Source: Oscillospiraceae bacterium
Lineage (GTDB): Bacteria; Bacillota; Clostridia; Oscillospirales; Acutalibacteraceae
NCBI GenBank assembly: GCA_031270785.1
Contig: JAISWM010000102.1
Span: 1 to 34,750 of the forward strand
Length of the DNA stretch: 34,750 nucleotides
Direction: 5' to 3'
The notes beneath the pieces were generated by a model. The model did not search any database. It was not told the origin of the DNA and worked only from the letters and a program-made list of their open reading frames with translations. Position 1 is the first letter of the stretch; the number at the start of each line of letters is the position of its first letter. The position numbers and the translations under genes were made by a program. Of this stretch, positions 8,069 through 17,512 are shown one piece after another.

Positions 8069-10306
8069 ATGAAAAGATTGTTTGCGATAATTGGATTTAC
8101 ATATTTAATTACGCTTACAATCTTTACTTTTGCTCCGGCTGATTGGTATTGGGTATTTTTGTCGTTTTTTGTTGTTTTTGAAATTTTTTCTTTGATTTTT
8201 AAAAATGCAAGAAAAGATAAAGTTTTACCGACCATATTTTTGTCATGCATTGTCGCGTCTTGCGGATACTTGATAAATTATTATAATTTTATAGTTCCGA
8301 CTCAAACTTTATATGATAAAGACCTAACCGTTACCGGAAAAATTTGTGAACTGCCTTACAAACAAGATGATAAATTTTATTATATTTTAAATGTAGAAAA
8401 TATTAAAGAGGCGCCTGATAGCAAAAATTTTAAAATGGCTATTTCAAGTTATGAAGCTTTACCTTCAGACATTTATGACAACGTAACAGTCAGTATTCAC
8501 ACATATTCTTACAATAATTTTGAGTCAAATACGTTTAAACAATATAATTTTTCAAAAAAAATATATTTGAGCGGATATTTATTAGAATATACAGATTCTC
8601 CGGTTATAATAAATGATTCTGATCATTCATCACTTTACTATTATTCTTTAAATATTCGAAGAAACATTATGTCACTTTACAGAAGAATGTTTTCAGGAGA
8701 GTATTCCTCAGTAGTAAACGGAATAATATTTGGTGATAGACATAATATGCCCGACAGGATAAAGAATAACTTTCTTTCTTCCGGGGTATATCATATTTTA
8801 GCTGTATCAGGCGTACATGTTACTATAATTTCTCAAATGATTTTGTCTATTTTATTAAGGTTTAGAATAAATAAGCGATTGTCTGCTATATTATCAGCAG
8901 CAGGCGTTTTTTTATTTATGTCTGTCAGCTGTTTTACGCCGTCAGTTGTGAGGGCCGGAATAATGTCCATAATATACCTGATTGGGCTGGCTATACATAG
9001 GCAAAGCGATTCATTAAACTCTTTGGGAATATCAATATTAATTATTTCTTTTATTAATCCCAATATAGGTGGGAGCATAAGTTTATGGCTTTCTTTTTTG
9101 TCTACACTCGGAATAATCGTTCTTCACCCCAAGGTGCTTTTTTACTTGCAAAAGAGTTTTAAAACAGAAAATAAAGTGATTAAATATATTTTAGAATCCG
9201 TTTCTTTAACCGTTTCGGTTATTTTATTTACCCTTCCCCTGTGTGCAGTGGTGTTTAAAAAAATATATTTAAGCGCATTTATATCCAATATGCTTATTTT
9301 GCCGTTTATACCGCTATTAATATTTAATTCATTTATTTGTGTGATTTTATATGTTTTATTTCCTATTCCAATTTGGAAGTTATCGGGCATTGTTAATTTA
9401 TGTATAATCAAATATATGGATTGTATTTGCGGTTTTCTTGCAAAAATTTCCTTTTTAAGAATTTTTTTAGGGTACCATTTTATAGAATTATTTTTATTAA
9501 TCAGCATATTAGTTTTGGGAATTACTTTTATATCAGATAAATTTCGCAAATACGTAAAAATAGTTTTACTGTCGATATCAAATATTTTAGTAATTCTTTG
9601 TTTATGCAGCAGATTTTTTGAAGCAGACGATGTTGTAGTATCGGTTTTGGATTCTTCGGATAATTTCAGCGCTGTGCTGTCTAAGAATAGGAAAAATATA
9701 GTAATATATTGCTGCGGAGATTATCCAAAATATAAAGATATATCTGATTATCTTTATAATATAAACTCTTATAAACTGGATTTTTTCATACTTCCCGGTT
9801 TTGATTCTGAACACTTTAAAACCGTAAATAAAGTAATGGATGAATATGGCGCAAAGTATATGATAGTTCCCGATAAGTATGAGTTTGATGAGGAAGCTCG
9901 GATGGTAAATAGTTTTAAGTGCCAAAAATATTTATTTGATAAAAGTTTTAGATTTAGCGTGTATAATGACATTAATGTGTTTGTTTTTAAAGTGGAAAAC
10001 AAGCCTTGGCTTTATATGGAAGTGTATGACAAAAAGATATTGTGTTGCTTAGAGGGAGGCGATATTTTAAAAATACCCGAGAAATTCAGAAATGCAAGTA
10101 TATTAATTTCCAGTGGCCTTCCGAACAATTTCAGCGATATAAAAGGAATAAAAGATATCATATTTTGCAGTAATAAAAAAGCATACAGTACTTTAAAAAA
10201 TAAAATTAATTATCATAATATAAATAATTTTTATGCGGGCACAAGCGGAAATGTAAAATTAAGGTTTAAAAAAACAGGGATGTATAAAATAGCGGAGGGA
10301 AATTAA
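8069..10306 (+). CDS. comEC: ComEC/Rec2-type DNA uptake channel protein with degenerate C-terminal domain
   Basis: ComEC forms the inner-membrane channel through which single-stranded DNA enters competent cells. The 745-aa protein has N-terminal membrane segments, a soluble N-terminal domain (about residues 65-200), the competence-domain signature HILAVSGVHVTIIS and many further membrane helices to about residue 510. The C-terminal region aligns in layout with the usual metallo-beta-lactamase-like domain (VVVSVLDSSDNFSAVL), but the metal motif expected as HxxxDH is replaced by PGFDSEHF, so it looks catalytically dead. The stop overlaps the holA start by one base; comEC-holA is a common Firmicute pair. 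No other competence gene is visible here. Confidence 0.88.
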   Translation: MKRLFAIIGFTYLITLTIFTFAPADWYWVFLSFFVVFEIFSLIFKNARKDKVLPTIFLSCIVASCGYLINYYNFIVPTQTLYDKDLTVTGKICELPYKQDDKFYYILNVENIKEAPDSKNFKMAISSYEALPSDIYDNVTVSIHTYSYNNFESNTFKQYNFSKKIYLSGYLLEYTDSPVIINDSDHSSLYYYSLNIRRNIMSLYRRMFSGEYSSVVNGIIFGDRHNMPDRIKNNFLSSGVYHILAVSGVHVTIISQMILSILLRFRINKRLSAILSAAGVFLFMSVSCFTPSVVRAGIMSIIYLIGLAIHRQSDSLNSLGISILIISFINPNIGGSISLWLSFLSTLGIIVLHPKVLFYLQKSFKTENKVIKYILESVSLTVSVILFTLPLCAVVFKKIYLSAFISNMLILPFIPLLIFNSFICVILYVLFPIPIWKLSGIVNLCIIKYMDCICGFLAKISFLRIFLGYHFIELFLLISILVLGITFISDKFRKYVKIVLLSISNILVILCLCSRFFEADDVVVSVLDSSDNFSAVLSKNRKNIVIYCCGDYPKYKDISDYLYNINSYKLDFFILPGFDSEHFKTVNKVMDEYGAKYMIVPDKYEFDEEARMVNSFKCQKYLFDKSFRFSVYNDINVFVFKVENKPWLYMEVYDKKILCCLEGGDILKIPEKFRNASILISSGLPNNFSDIKGIKDIIFCSNKKAYSTLKNKINYHNINNFYAGTSGNVKLRFKKTGMYKIAEGN

Positions 10307-11352
10307 TGCCAAGGATAACGTACAAAGATATTAGCAAAAAAAAATTTTTCAGCAACACACAGAGGATATACTTTTTGTATGGAAAAGATAAGTACATAGT
10401 GAAAGAATGCGAGCAAACATTGATATTCAAATTATTAGGAAGTAACAAAAATAATTTTGATTTAATTAAATTAGACGGAGAGAATATTAATTTAGACAAA
10501 CTTATTTTGTCTTTGGATATGTACCCTATTTGCGGAAATTTGAGGTGCATCCTGATAAAAAACATTGATATTGAAGGTTTAAATTCCTCTGATATAAAAA
10601 AAATAAATGATATTATAAAAAACATACCCGAATTTTCGGTAATTATTATCAGCCAGCCTTTTTGTGAAGTAAATGAAAAAAAGTCTTCCAAGTGGAAAAA
10701 GTTTTTGAGTTTAGTTTCAGATGTTGGGGATGTTATAGATTGCTCAATAACCGAAAAAAAAGAAATAGAAGATAAAATTATTAGTTTAGTGAATAAATAC
10801 GGTAAAATTATTAGTAGTGAAAATGCGGATGCGGTGCTCAGCCGCTGTGGGAAAAATTTAGATATTGTTTCTAATGAATTGGGTAAGCTATGCAGTTTTG
10901 AAAGTGAAAAAGAGATAAGCAGGGATTCCATTGAAAAAATTGTATGCGCAAATTTGGAATACAATGTTTTTGAAATATGCAAATTTATTTTATCTAAAAA
11001 TATACAGTCTGCCTATGAGTGTTTGGATAAAATTTTTTTGTTCAAAGAAGAGCCTACGCTCGTACTTTCAATTATATCTAGTACATATGTGGACATGTAC
11101 AGGTTTAAAGTTTGCCGTAATTTTGGGATATCCGAAAGTTTAATGCCCAAATTTTTTGATTATAAGGGAAAAGAATACAAGATTAGATCGGCAAAATATA
11201 ATTGCGGCAACATTCATTTAAATAATATAAGAAAAAGTATAGATATATTATTGAGGGCAGACGAGGAAATAAAAACTAAGAGTATAAGCGCGAGAGTAAT
11301 AATTGATATAGTTATAATAAAACTTATAAATTTGGTAAGTAAAAACGGATAA
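10306..11352 (+). CDS. holA: DNA polymerase III delta subunit
   Basis: HolA opens the beta clamp during clamp loading. The 348-aa product begins YKDISKKKFFSNTQRIYFLYGKDKYIVKEC, typical of the delta-subunit start, followed by the AAA+-like region (LDGENINLDKLILSLDMYPICGNLRCILIKN) and the helical C-terminal collar domain. No functional Walker A is expected in this subunit and none is seen. The start overlaps the comEC stop (TAATG) with GGAGGG upstream, so translation is coupled. The identity rests on overall resemblance and on the comEC-holA context. Confidence 0.88.
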   Translation: MPRITYKDISKKKFFSNTQRIYFLYGKDKYIVKECEQTLIFKLLGSNKNNFDLIKLDGENINLDKLILSLDMYPICGNLRCILIKNIDIEGLNSSDIKKINDIIKNIPEFSVIIISQPFCEVNEKKSSKWKKFLSLVSDVGDVIDCSITEKKEIEDKIISLVNKYGKIISSENADAVLSRCGKNLDIVSNELGKLCSFESEKEISRDSIEKIVCANLEYNVFEICKFILSKNIQSAYECLDKIFLFKEEPTLVLSIISSTYVDMYRFKVCRNFGISESLMPKFFDYKGKEYKIRSAKYNCGNIHLNNIRKSIDILLRADEEIKTKSISARVIIDIVIIKLINLVSKNG

Positions 11353-11362
11353 TTTTTTACTT

Positions 11363-11546
11363 TATAGCAACTCTACGCAGGAGTATAGCTGTTACACTTG
11401 AAAAAAGTAAATTGGTTTTTGGGGTCTCTCCCCCGCCACCAGCGAGGGGAGAGAGTGATAAAAAAATTAGACGTTTTTCAAGCGTAGCAGCTATAATTCG
11501 CAGATTTTGAAAAATTTCACAGTAAATATCAAGTGGAATTGCTATA
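11363..11546. repeat. Outer TATAGCAA/TTGCTATA element split by R4
   Basis: TATAGCAACTCTACG (11363) and GTGGAATTGCTATA (ending 11546) are the ends of an outer element. A complete R4 lies inside, flanked by TA on each side. Confidence 0.55.
11384..11495. mobile_element. R4 element, nested
   Basis: TATAGCTGTTACACTTG ... AGCGTAGCAGCTATA, 112 bp, with centre CTCTCCCCCGCC / GCGAGGGGAGAG. It sits downstream of holA, where its stem may also act as a terminator. Confidence 0.7.
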
Positions 11547-11623
11547 GCGACATTATTGGTTGGCTTGAACATAAGGAACTTGTAATTTAAAATATTCAGT
11601 TAAATTAAAAATTACATTTCAAC

Positions 11624-11652
11624 TTGACAAAATTTGAAAACTGTATTATAAT
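11624..11652 (+). promoter_or_regulatory. Perfect consensus sigma-A promoter
   Basis: TTGACA (11624-11629), a 17-base spacer and TATAAT (11647-11652) precede the phosphoesterase gene by about 45 bases. Confidence 0.88.
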
Positions 11653-11697
11653 TAAAATAGCACGAAATTAAAAAAAGAATTGAAAGGATTGTTAATT

Positions 11698-13104
11698 TTG
11701 AAAAATAAAAAATTAGCGGCAGTGTTGGCAATTATGGTAGCGGCACAAGGATTTATACCTTCGGCGCAAGCGGAACACAGAACAAAAACAGTTATTTCGC
11801 AAAAATCACCTATGTTAAAATTAGATGAAAAAAAGGGGGGGACATCCCTCTGGTGGTTAGGTGGTGCGGGGGCAATGGCTGCTTTAGGATTTGGAATTTA
11901 TAAACTGGTTGATATCTTAAAACCGGAAGTAAAAGAACCGGTAATTTCACCTAAAGAACCTCATATTGGCAGCGGTGAGGAGCAAGAATTGGTAATTCCG
12001 CCCGAAGGCTCTCATATTGACAGCGATGATGACCAAGAACCGGTAATTTCGCCTGAAGACCATCATGACCAAGAACCGGTAATTCCGCCTGAAGACCATC
12101 ATGACAACGAGTTTTGTCCTACCAGAATGCCGAAGGCACAAAAGTGCCCGATAGATCTGGATTGGTTAGCAGAAGAACTGGCGGCGGATCGAAAAGTTGA
12201 TTTTACAGAGAAAGAAGAAGAAATAAACACCTTACTTGAAAAGTTTGAGTTTTATGTTAATAACTGTCCACCTGTGGTGCAATTTGAGATGGGGGGAAGA
12301 GTAGTAATCGGTTCAGATTTCCATTCCCACGGAAGTGGAGCGGCACTTTGGTATGAAGAAGCGAAAAAGGCTTTGGAAGAGGGTGGTTCTGCAGTGTCAC
12401 TGGGAGATATGATAGACCCAAAGGCATTGGGTCAAAATGAAAATAGTGCCGGTGTTGCTGTGTTGATTTTTGGGTTAGCGATAAAATACCCCGGTAAGGT
12501 AATTTGTTTAAGAGGCAATCATGAAATGATTGGAGGACCGGTGGGTTTTACGTTTGGGGAAGAGCAGATGCTGAATAATGAAAAAATGACACAGCAAGAT
12601 ATTCGTCTGAAAGAATGTTTGAAAAAATTGCCAATGGCCGCGATAACACGATCTGACAACGGCCTCGTTTTGTTTGTGCACAGTGCACCGCCAAAACTAG
12701 CGTGCGGAGGAGCGGGTGCATTGTTAGCAGAAAGATTCAGACACCATTCACCGGAAGTTTTTGCAGAATTTTTATGCCCTCCGTTCCAATGTATTGTGTG
12801 GGATCGTCTTCAATCTAAATCCCAGCTCCCCTACCAACCTAGTTTTAGGGAGGAATGGGATTATGACCCTTCGTTATGCCCGCTGAATAGCGACGTTGAT
12901 ACATTAACCGAAGATCAAGTTCGGGAACGACTTGATGAAAGATTTGCCCGTGTTTTTGTTGGGCATGATCATAGAAATTTTGATCAAGACAAAGTATCTA
13001 TGGTGTGTACACTTTCATCGCCGCGCCATAAGCTAATAGCGCAAGTTGCGATTTTTAATAAGGATGGAAATATTCAGAGAATTGACCGCGAATACCACCC
13101 ATAA
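11698..13104 (+). CDS. Secreted or anchored metallophosphoesterase with 12-residue repeats
   Basis: The catalytic part resembles calcineurin/PPP-like phosphoesterases: VIGSDFHSHGS (about 203-213), SLGDMID (about 234-240), CLRGNHEM (about 269-276), LFVHSAPP (about 325) and FVGHDHRNF (about 419-427). These carry the Asp, His and Asn ligands for a two-metal site. The N terminus has a signal peptide (KNKKLAAVLAIMVAAQGFIPSAQA), then a hydrophobic segment WWLGGAGAMAALGFGIY, then an acidic spacer with repeats EPVISPEDHHDQ/EPVIPPEDHHDN. I prefer TTG 11698 (468 aa), because GAAAGGA lies nine bases upstream and the ATG at 11680 overlaps it. It is a monocistronic unit with a perfect promoter. The substrate is unknown; cell-surface or exported action is inferred. 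Confidence 0.82.
   Translation: MKNKKLAAVLAIMVAAQGFIPSAQAEHRTKTVISQKSPMLKLDEKKGGTSLWWLGGAGAMAALGFGIYKLVDILKPEVKEPVISPKEPHIGSGEEQELVIPPEGSHIDSDDDQEPVISPEDHHDQEPVIPPEDHHDNEFCPTRMPKAQKCPIDLDWLAEELAADRKVDFTEKEEEINTLLEKFEFYVNNCPPVVQFEMGGRVVIGSDFHSHGSGAALWYEEAKKALEEGGSAVSLGDMIDPKALGQNENSAGVAVLIFGLAIKYPGKVICLRGNHEMIGGPVGFTFGEEQMLNNEKMTQQDIRLKECLKKLPMAAITRSDNGLVLFVHSAPPKLACGGAGALLAERFRHHSPEVFAEFLCPPFQCIVWDRLQSKSQLPYQPSFREEWDYDPSLCPLNSDVDTLTEDQVRERLDERFARVFVGHDHRNFDQDKVSMVCTLSSPRHKLIAQVAIFNKDGNIQRIDREYHP
11926..12109 (+). repeat. 36-bp in-frame coding repeats
   Basis: The spacer contains repeated units encoding a 12-residue motif (EPVISPEDHHDQ and variants such as ELVIPPEGSHID). Two adjacent units are nearly identical in DNA, so copy number may vary between strains. 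Confidence 0.75.
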
Positions 13105-13117
13105 CGAGCAATCTTTC

Positions 13118-13200
13118 GGTTATGTATCAAAATAGTTGAAATCCCTTTTTCCCCCCGCCACCAGCGGGGGGAAAAATTCCAATTATTTTGAGGCATGGCC
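13118..13200. repeat. Symmetric R2 built from two right arms
   Basis: GGTTATGTATCAAAATAG at the left and CAATTATTTTGAGGCATGGCC at the right are both versions of the R2 right arm, around CCCCCCGCCACCAGCGGGGGG. Normal R2 has different arms. It may end transcription of the phosphoesterase gene. Confidence 0.65.
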
Positions 13201-13281
13201 AATTTCTCCGAATAAGATTAAATTGACTTTTTTAAAGATATTTTATATTATTTAACTGAGAAATAGTCTTTATTATATACA

Positions 13282-13417
13282 TATAGTAAAAATCATTTAA
13301 AAACGTGATGCTATAGCGGTTTAGTTTAAAAAATATAAATTTTTATAACTTCCCCCCCCGCTGACGGCGAAGAAAAAACACACGCAAGAGTTTGTTTTTT
13401 CAAATGTAACAGCTGCA
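13282..13417. repeat. R3 fragment followed by R5 element
   Basis: A left R3 arm (TATAGTAAAAATC, 13282-13311) abuts an R5 copy (TATAGCGGTTTAG at 13312 to CAGCTGCA near 13417). The R5 copy resembles that at 697 and also sits just upstream of a gene. Confidence 0.6.
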
Positions 13418-13446
13418 AATAGTTTCAAAAGGATGTTTTAAAGCCA

Positions 13447-15426
13447 GTGGTAAAAAAATTATACAATAATGAAAGTATATCTTCGCTAAAGGGCGCCGAG
13501 AGAGTAAGAAAACGTCCGTCGGTGATATTTGGGTCTGATGGTGTTGAAGGATGCGAGCATGCTATTTTTGAGGTTTTGTCTAATTCTTTGGACGAAGCTC
13601 GAGAAGGATACGGGAAAATAATAATAGTAACCAGATATGAAGATTTATCTATTGAAATTGAAGATTTGGGCAGAGGAATACCTGTTGATTTTAATATTCG
13701 GGAAAATAAGTTTAATTGGGAATTGATTTTTTGTGAACTGTATGCCGGGGGAAAGTATAATAATGATAGTCTGCAAGTATACGAATATTCACTGGGGTTA
13801 AATGGTTTAGGGCTTTGTTCCGCGCAGTACGCGTCTGAATACATGGTAGTTGACATAAAACGCGACGGTTATCGGCACAAGTTAAGATTTGAAAAAGGAG
13901 AAAATATCGGAGGGCTTAAAAAAGAAAAGTACGAAAAGAAAGATACCGGTACGAAAATAAAATGGCGCCCGGATAGAGAAGTTTTTACGGACATAAACGT
14001 GCCTCAGGAGTATTTTTTAGACGTATTAAAACGCCAAGCAATTGTAAATCCGGGAATAAAGATTGTGTTTAGAGATCAAATTAAAGATAAATTTAAAGAA
14101 ACTGAATTTTTATATAAAAACGGAATATCGGATTATATTAATGAGCTTTGCGGTAATGATAATTTAATCCCCATTCAAAATTGGAGTGTGCAAAAAAAGG
14201 TTCGGGATAGGGACGATAAACCGGAATATAAAGTAAAAATAGAAGTTGCTTTAACATTTTCAAATAAAAATTGTGTTGCTGAGTATTACCACAATTCAAG
14301 TTATTTGGAGCATGGCGGAGCACCTGAAAAGGCCGTGAAAAGTGCTTTTGTTTTTCAAATAGACAATTATATAAAACAGCTTGGAAAATACAATAAAAAT
14401 GAAAGTAAAATAAATTTTTCTGATATTGAAGACTGTTTGATAATAGTAATATCATCGTTTTCTAACGTCACTTCTTATGAAAACCAAACCAAAAAAGCCA
14501 TTACAAATAAAGGTATTCAAAACGCAATTTGTGATATGCTCAAGCATAATTTAGAAGTATTTTTAATAGAAAACCCATTAGATGCCGAAAAAATTGTATC
14601 TCAAATTTTAGTTAATAAAAGAAGCAGGGAAGACGCGGAAAAAACCAGGCTTAATATAAAAAATAAGCTTGCAAGCAATATAGACGTAATAAATAGGGTC
14701 GCAAAGTTTGTAGATTGTCGGAGCAGGGATTTAAATATAAGAGAACTTTTTATAGTTGAGGGAGATTCCGCTCTCGGAGCTTGCAAACAAGCAAGAGACC
14801 CTAACTTTCAGGCAATTATTCCTATAAGGGGAAAAATTCTAAATTGCTTGAAAGCGGACTATAATAAGATATTTAAAAGTGATATTATTACGGATCTTAT
14901 TAAAGTTTTAGGGTGCGGAGTAAAAGTAAAGAGCAGTAAAACCGGTAAAGACGTACCGTCGTTTAATATTAATTTACTCAGGTGGAACAAGGTTATCATT
15001 TGCACGGACGCCGATGTGGACGGCTTTCAAATAAGGACTTTAATTCTTACTATGCTTTACCGCCTCACTCCCGATCTTATTGAGGAAGGAAAGGTGTTTA
15101 TAGCTGAGTCGCCGCTTTATGAAATAACTGCAAAAAGTAAAACTTATTTTGCTTACGATGAAAAAGAAAAAGATCAGTTTATAAAAGAGATAGGAAGCCC
15201 CCAATATAATGTGCAGCGATCTAAAGGGTTAGGGGAAAACGAACCCGACATGATGAATTTTACTACGATGAACCCGCAAACCAGAAGACTTATAAAAATA
15301 ACGCCGGACGATGCTGAAAAGACATCCAGAATATTTGATATACTCCTGGGGGAAGATTTACAAGGCCGAAAAGAATATATAATAAAAAACGGGCACCTTT
15401 ATATGGACGATTTAGACATAAATTAG
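13447..15426 (+). CDS. parE: Type IIA topoisomerase B subunit (ParE-like)
   Basis: This ATPase/Toprim subunit pairs with the A subunit at 17541 to decatenate or relax DNA. The 659-aa protein has the GHKL ATP site (SNSLDEA, DLGRGIPVD, GLNGLGLCSAQYAS), a transducer domain, and Toprim motifs EGDSALGACKQARD (from about 438) and TDADVDGFQIRTL (about 519). It ends with RSKGLGENEPDMM and a C-terminal core. It is divergent from standard GyrB: EGDSAGG is EGDSALG, and DADVDGxHIRT has Gln in place of His. The GTG start at 13447 follows AAAGGAT. The parE call over gyrB rests on the parC partner and shortness. An ABC-F gene separates the two subunits. Confidence 0.88.
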   Translation: MVKKLYNNESISSLKGAERVRKRPSVIFGSDGVEGCEHAIFEVLSNSLDEAREGYGKIIIVTRYEDLSIEIEDLGRGIPVDFNIRENKFNWELIFCELYAGGKYNNDSLQVYEYSLGLNGLGLCSAQYASEYMVVDIKRDGYRHKLRFEKGENIGGLKKEKYEKKDTGTKIKWRPDREVFTDINVPQEYFLDVLKRQAIVNPGIKIVFRDQIKDKFKETEFLYKNGISDYINELCGNDNLIPIQNWSVQKKVRDRDDKPEYKVKIEVALTFSNKNCVAEYYHNSSYLEHGGAPEKAVKSAFVFQIDNYIKQLGKYNKNESKINFSDIEDCLIIVISSFSNVTSYENQTKKAITNKGIQNAICDMLKHNLEVFLIENPLDAEKIVSQILVNKRSREDAEKTRLNIKNKLASNIDVINRVAKFVDCRSRDLNIRELFIVEGDSALGACKQARDPNFQAIIPIRGKILNCLKADYNKIFKSDIITDLIKVLGCGVKVKSSKTGKDVPSFNINLLRWNKVIICTDADVDGFQIRTLILTMLYRLTPDLIEEGKVFIAESPLYEITAKSKTYFAYDEKEKDQFIKEIGSPQYNVQRSKGLGENEPDMMNFTTMNPQTRRLIKITPDDAEKTSRIFDILLGEDLQGRKEYIIKNGHLYMDDLDIN

Positions 15427-15427
15427 A

Positions 15428-15554
15428 TATAGCTGCTACACTTAAAAAAAGTCTGAATTTCAGCAATCATCTCCTCACTCATCGGTTATGTATCCAAATA
15501 GTTGAAATTCCTTCTTTTTCCCCCGCCGCCTGCGGGGGGGGGGATATTATCAAC
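15428..15554. repeat. R1-like fragment and truncated R2
   Basis: 15428-15482 is a variant left R1 arm (TATAGCTGCTACACTT) with a tail CAGCAATCATC. From 15484 a reversed R2 (GGTTATGTATCCAAATAG) runs to ATATTATCAACTA, where R1 follows. Confidence 0.6.
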
Positions 15555-15671
15555 TATAGCTGTTGCGCTTTAAAAAAGTCTTCAAAAGTAAATTTATTCG
15601 TGTACTTTCTCCCAGCCGTCGGCTGGGAGAAAGTTATAAAAATCAGATGCTTTTAAAACGAAACAGCTATA
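15555..15671. mobile_element. R1 element, complete, inserted in R2
   Basis: 117 bp, TATAGCTGTTGCG ... CGAAACAGCTATA. The left flank is the R2 arm sequence ATCAACTA, again a TA junction. The rest of that R2 is missing on the right, where sequence leading to the ABC-F gene begins. Confidence 0.83.
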
Positions 15672-15728
15672 GGTACGTCAGCGCATTCTGAATGTTCTTG
15701 CAAAAGTATTTGTTTGGAGGTTATTTTT

Positions 15729-17213
15729 ATGTCTACAATTACTGTTTCAAATTTAACTTTTGCCTACAGCGGCAGTTACGACAATATTTTTGAAAATGTT
15801 TCTTTTACGCTTGATACCAATTGGAAGCTAGGGTTTATCGGCCGAAACGGCAGAGGGAAAACAACTTTTTTGAAGCTTTTGCAAGGCATTTATGATTATA
15901 GTGGTAAAATTTTCGCAAGCGTGAATTTTGATTATTTTCCGTTTAAAATTAGCGATAAAAACAAAAATACAGCCCAAATTGCTTTTGAGATTTATCCAGA
16001 TTACCAGCAGTGGGAACTAGAAAGAGAAATTTCGCTTTTAAATATGGACGAAAAGATTTTAACAAGACCGTTTAAAACTTTGTCTAATGGTGAACAAACT
16101 AAGGTTTTGCTTACAATTTTATTTCTGAAAGACAATAATTTTTTACTTATTGATGAGCCTACAAACCATTTAGACGCTGAATCCCGCGAGGTTGTTTCAA
16201 AATATCTGAAAAGTAAGAAAGGGTTCATTTTAGTTTCGCACGACAGAACATTTTTAGATTCCTGCATTGATCACGTTTTATCAATAAACCGCTCAAATAT
16301 TGAAGTTCAGCAATGTAACTTTTCTTCTTGGTGGCGAAACAAAGAATATCAAGACAATTTCGAGCTTGCCGAAAACGAAAAATTAAAACGTGATATTAAA
16401 AGACTGGAAAAATCAGCAAAGCAAACTGCAAATTGGTCTGATAAAGTTGAAGCTACGAAATTTGGCGGTAAACGCGATTCCGGGCTAAAAGCAGATCGTG
16501 GTTATATTGGTCACAAATCTGCCAAAATGATGAAACGGTCAATCTCTGCTCAGAATCGCAAAGAAAAAGCAGTCGAAGATAAATCTAAACTTTTAAAAAA
16601 CCTCGAAATTGCAAATAATCTCAAATTGAATCCTTTAATTTACCGTAAAAATAAGTTGATTGAAATTTCAAACCTATCGATTTTTTATGCTGAAAATACA
16701 GTCTGCGAAAATATAAATTTCGAAATTGAAAATGGTGATAGGATTCAACTTAAAGGCAGAAATGGCTGTGGAAAATCAAGTATTTTGAAATTGATTTTAG
16801 GTGAAAATATTAAATATTCCGGGGCTTTGAATATCGCAAATGATCTTAAAATTTCCTATGTTTCGCAGGATACTTCCAGTCTTAAGAGTGACCTTACAAG
16901 TTTTGCAAAAAACAATAACATCGATGAAAGCCTGTTTAAAGCGATTCTTAGAAAACTCGATTTTTCAAGAATACAGTTTGAGAAAAATATACAAGATTTT
17001 AGCGGCGGACAAAAGAAAAAAGTTTTGATCGCGAAAAGCTTGTGCGAAATGGCGAATCTTTATATCTGGGACGAACCGCTGAATTTTATTGATGTTTATT
17101 CACGCATCCAGATTGAGGATTTGATTTTGGAATACAAACCAACTATGATTTTTGTTGAGCATGATAAAATGTTTGCTGGAAAGATTGGAAATAAGGTTGT
17201 AAAAATTATTTAA
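15729..17213 (+). CDS. ABC-F ribosome-protection protein, Lsa-like
   Basis: ABC-F proteins bind the ribosome; the Lsa branch displaces lincosamide, pleuromutilin and streptogramin A drugs. The 494-aa product matches that branch in length and start (MSTITVSNLTFAYSGSYDNIFENVSF). It has two ATPase domains: Walker A GRNGRGKTT and GRNGCGKSS, signatures LSNGEQTK and FSGGQKKK, Walker B FLLIDEPTNHLD and LYIWDEPLNFID. A basic linker joins them and there are no membrane segments. ATG 15729 lies eight bases after GGAGG. It interrupts the parE-parC pair and is flanked by repeat elements, which suggests acquisition. Resistance is inferred from the family; a housekeeping ABC-F role is possible. Confidence 0.86.
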   Translation: MSTITVSNLTFAYSGSYDNIFENVSFTLDTNWKLGFIGRNGRGKTTFLKLLQGIYDYSGKIFASVNFDYFPFKISDKNKNTAQIAFEIYPDYQQWELEREISLLNMDEKILTRPFKTLSNGEQTKVLLTILFLKDNNFLLIDEPTNHLDAESREVVSKYLKSKKGFILVSHDRTFLDSCIDHVLSINRSNIEVQQCNFSSWWRNKEYQDNFELAENEKLKRDIKRLEKSAKQTANWSDKVEATKFGGKRDSGLKADRGYIGHKSAKMMKRSISAQNRKEKAVEDKSKLLKNLEIANNLKLNPLIYRKNKLIEISNLSIFYAENTVCENINFEIENGDRIQLKGRNGCGKSSILKLILGENIKYSGALNIANDLKISYVSQDTSSLKSDLTSFAKNNNIDESLFKAILRKLDFSRIQFEKNIQDFSGGQKKKVLIAKSLCEMANLYIWDEPLNFIDVYSRIQIEDLILEYKPTMIFVEHDKMFAGKIGNKVVKII

Positions 17214-17224
17214 TCCCCCTCCGA

Positions 17225-17315
17225 TAGGCAAATAGGGGCATGTTTTAAAATAGTTAAAACTATTTCTTTTTCCTCCCCCGCCAGTGGCGGGGAAAAGAAC
17301 AAAAAATTACTGTTT
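17225..17315. repeat. Chimeric element: R2 arm joined to R3 arm
   Basis: The left side matches an R2 right arm (GGCATGTTTTAAAATAG); the right side is an R3 arm (ACTGTTTGAAAAGGTTTTTATA). They meet at a stem CCCCCGCCAGTGGCGGGG. Confidence 0.55.
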
Positions 17316-17512
17316 GAAAAGGTTTTTATAATACCGTCTTTCCCCGCCGCTCGTGGGGAGAGAGCAGTAAAAAATTAGACATTTTTCAATGGCCGTTCGC
17401 TATATAATAAGTTCGCTTTTTTCAAGAGTGGCAGCTATAGGGAAATCATTGTTTGAAAAGGTTTTTATAATACCGTATAATAAGTTCGCTTTTTTCAAGA
17501 GTGGCAGCTATA
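17316..17512. repeat. R4-like element and partial tandem duplication
   Basis: GTTTGAAAAGGTTTTTATAA and TAAGTTCGCTTTTTTCAAGA each occur twice (near 17304 and 17451, and near 17408 and 17479). The second copy lacks the central stem and arm present in the first. This fills the gap before parC. Confidence 0.6.

Noticed and set aside
10266..10982. 238-codon antisense frame
   Set aside because: It lies opposite holA, has no start context and a composition typical of an antisense shadow.
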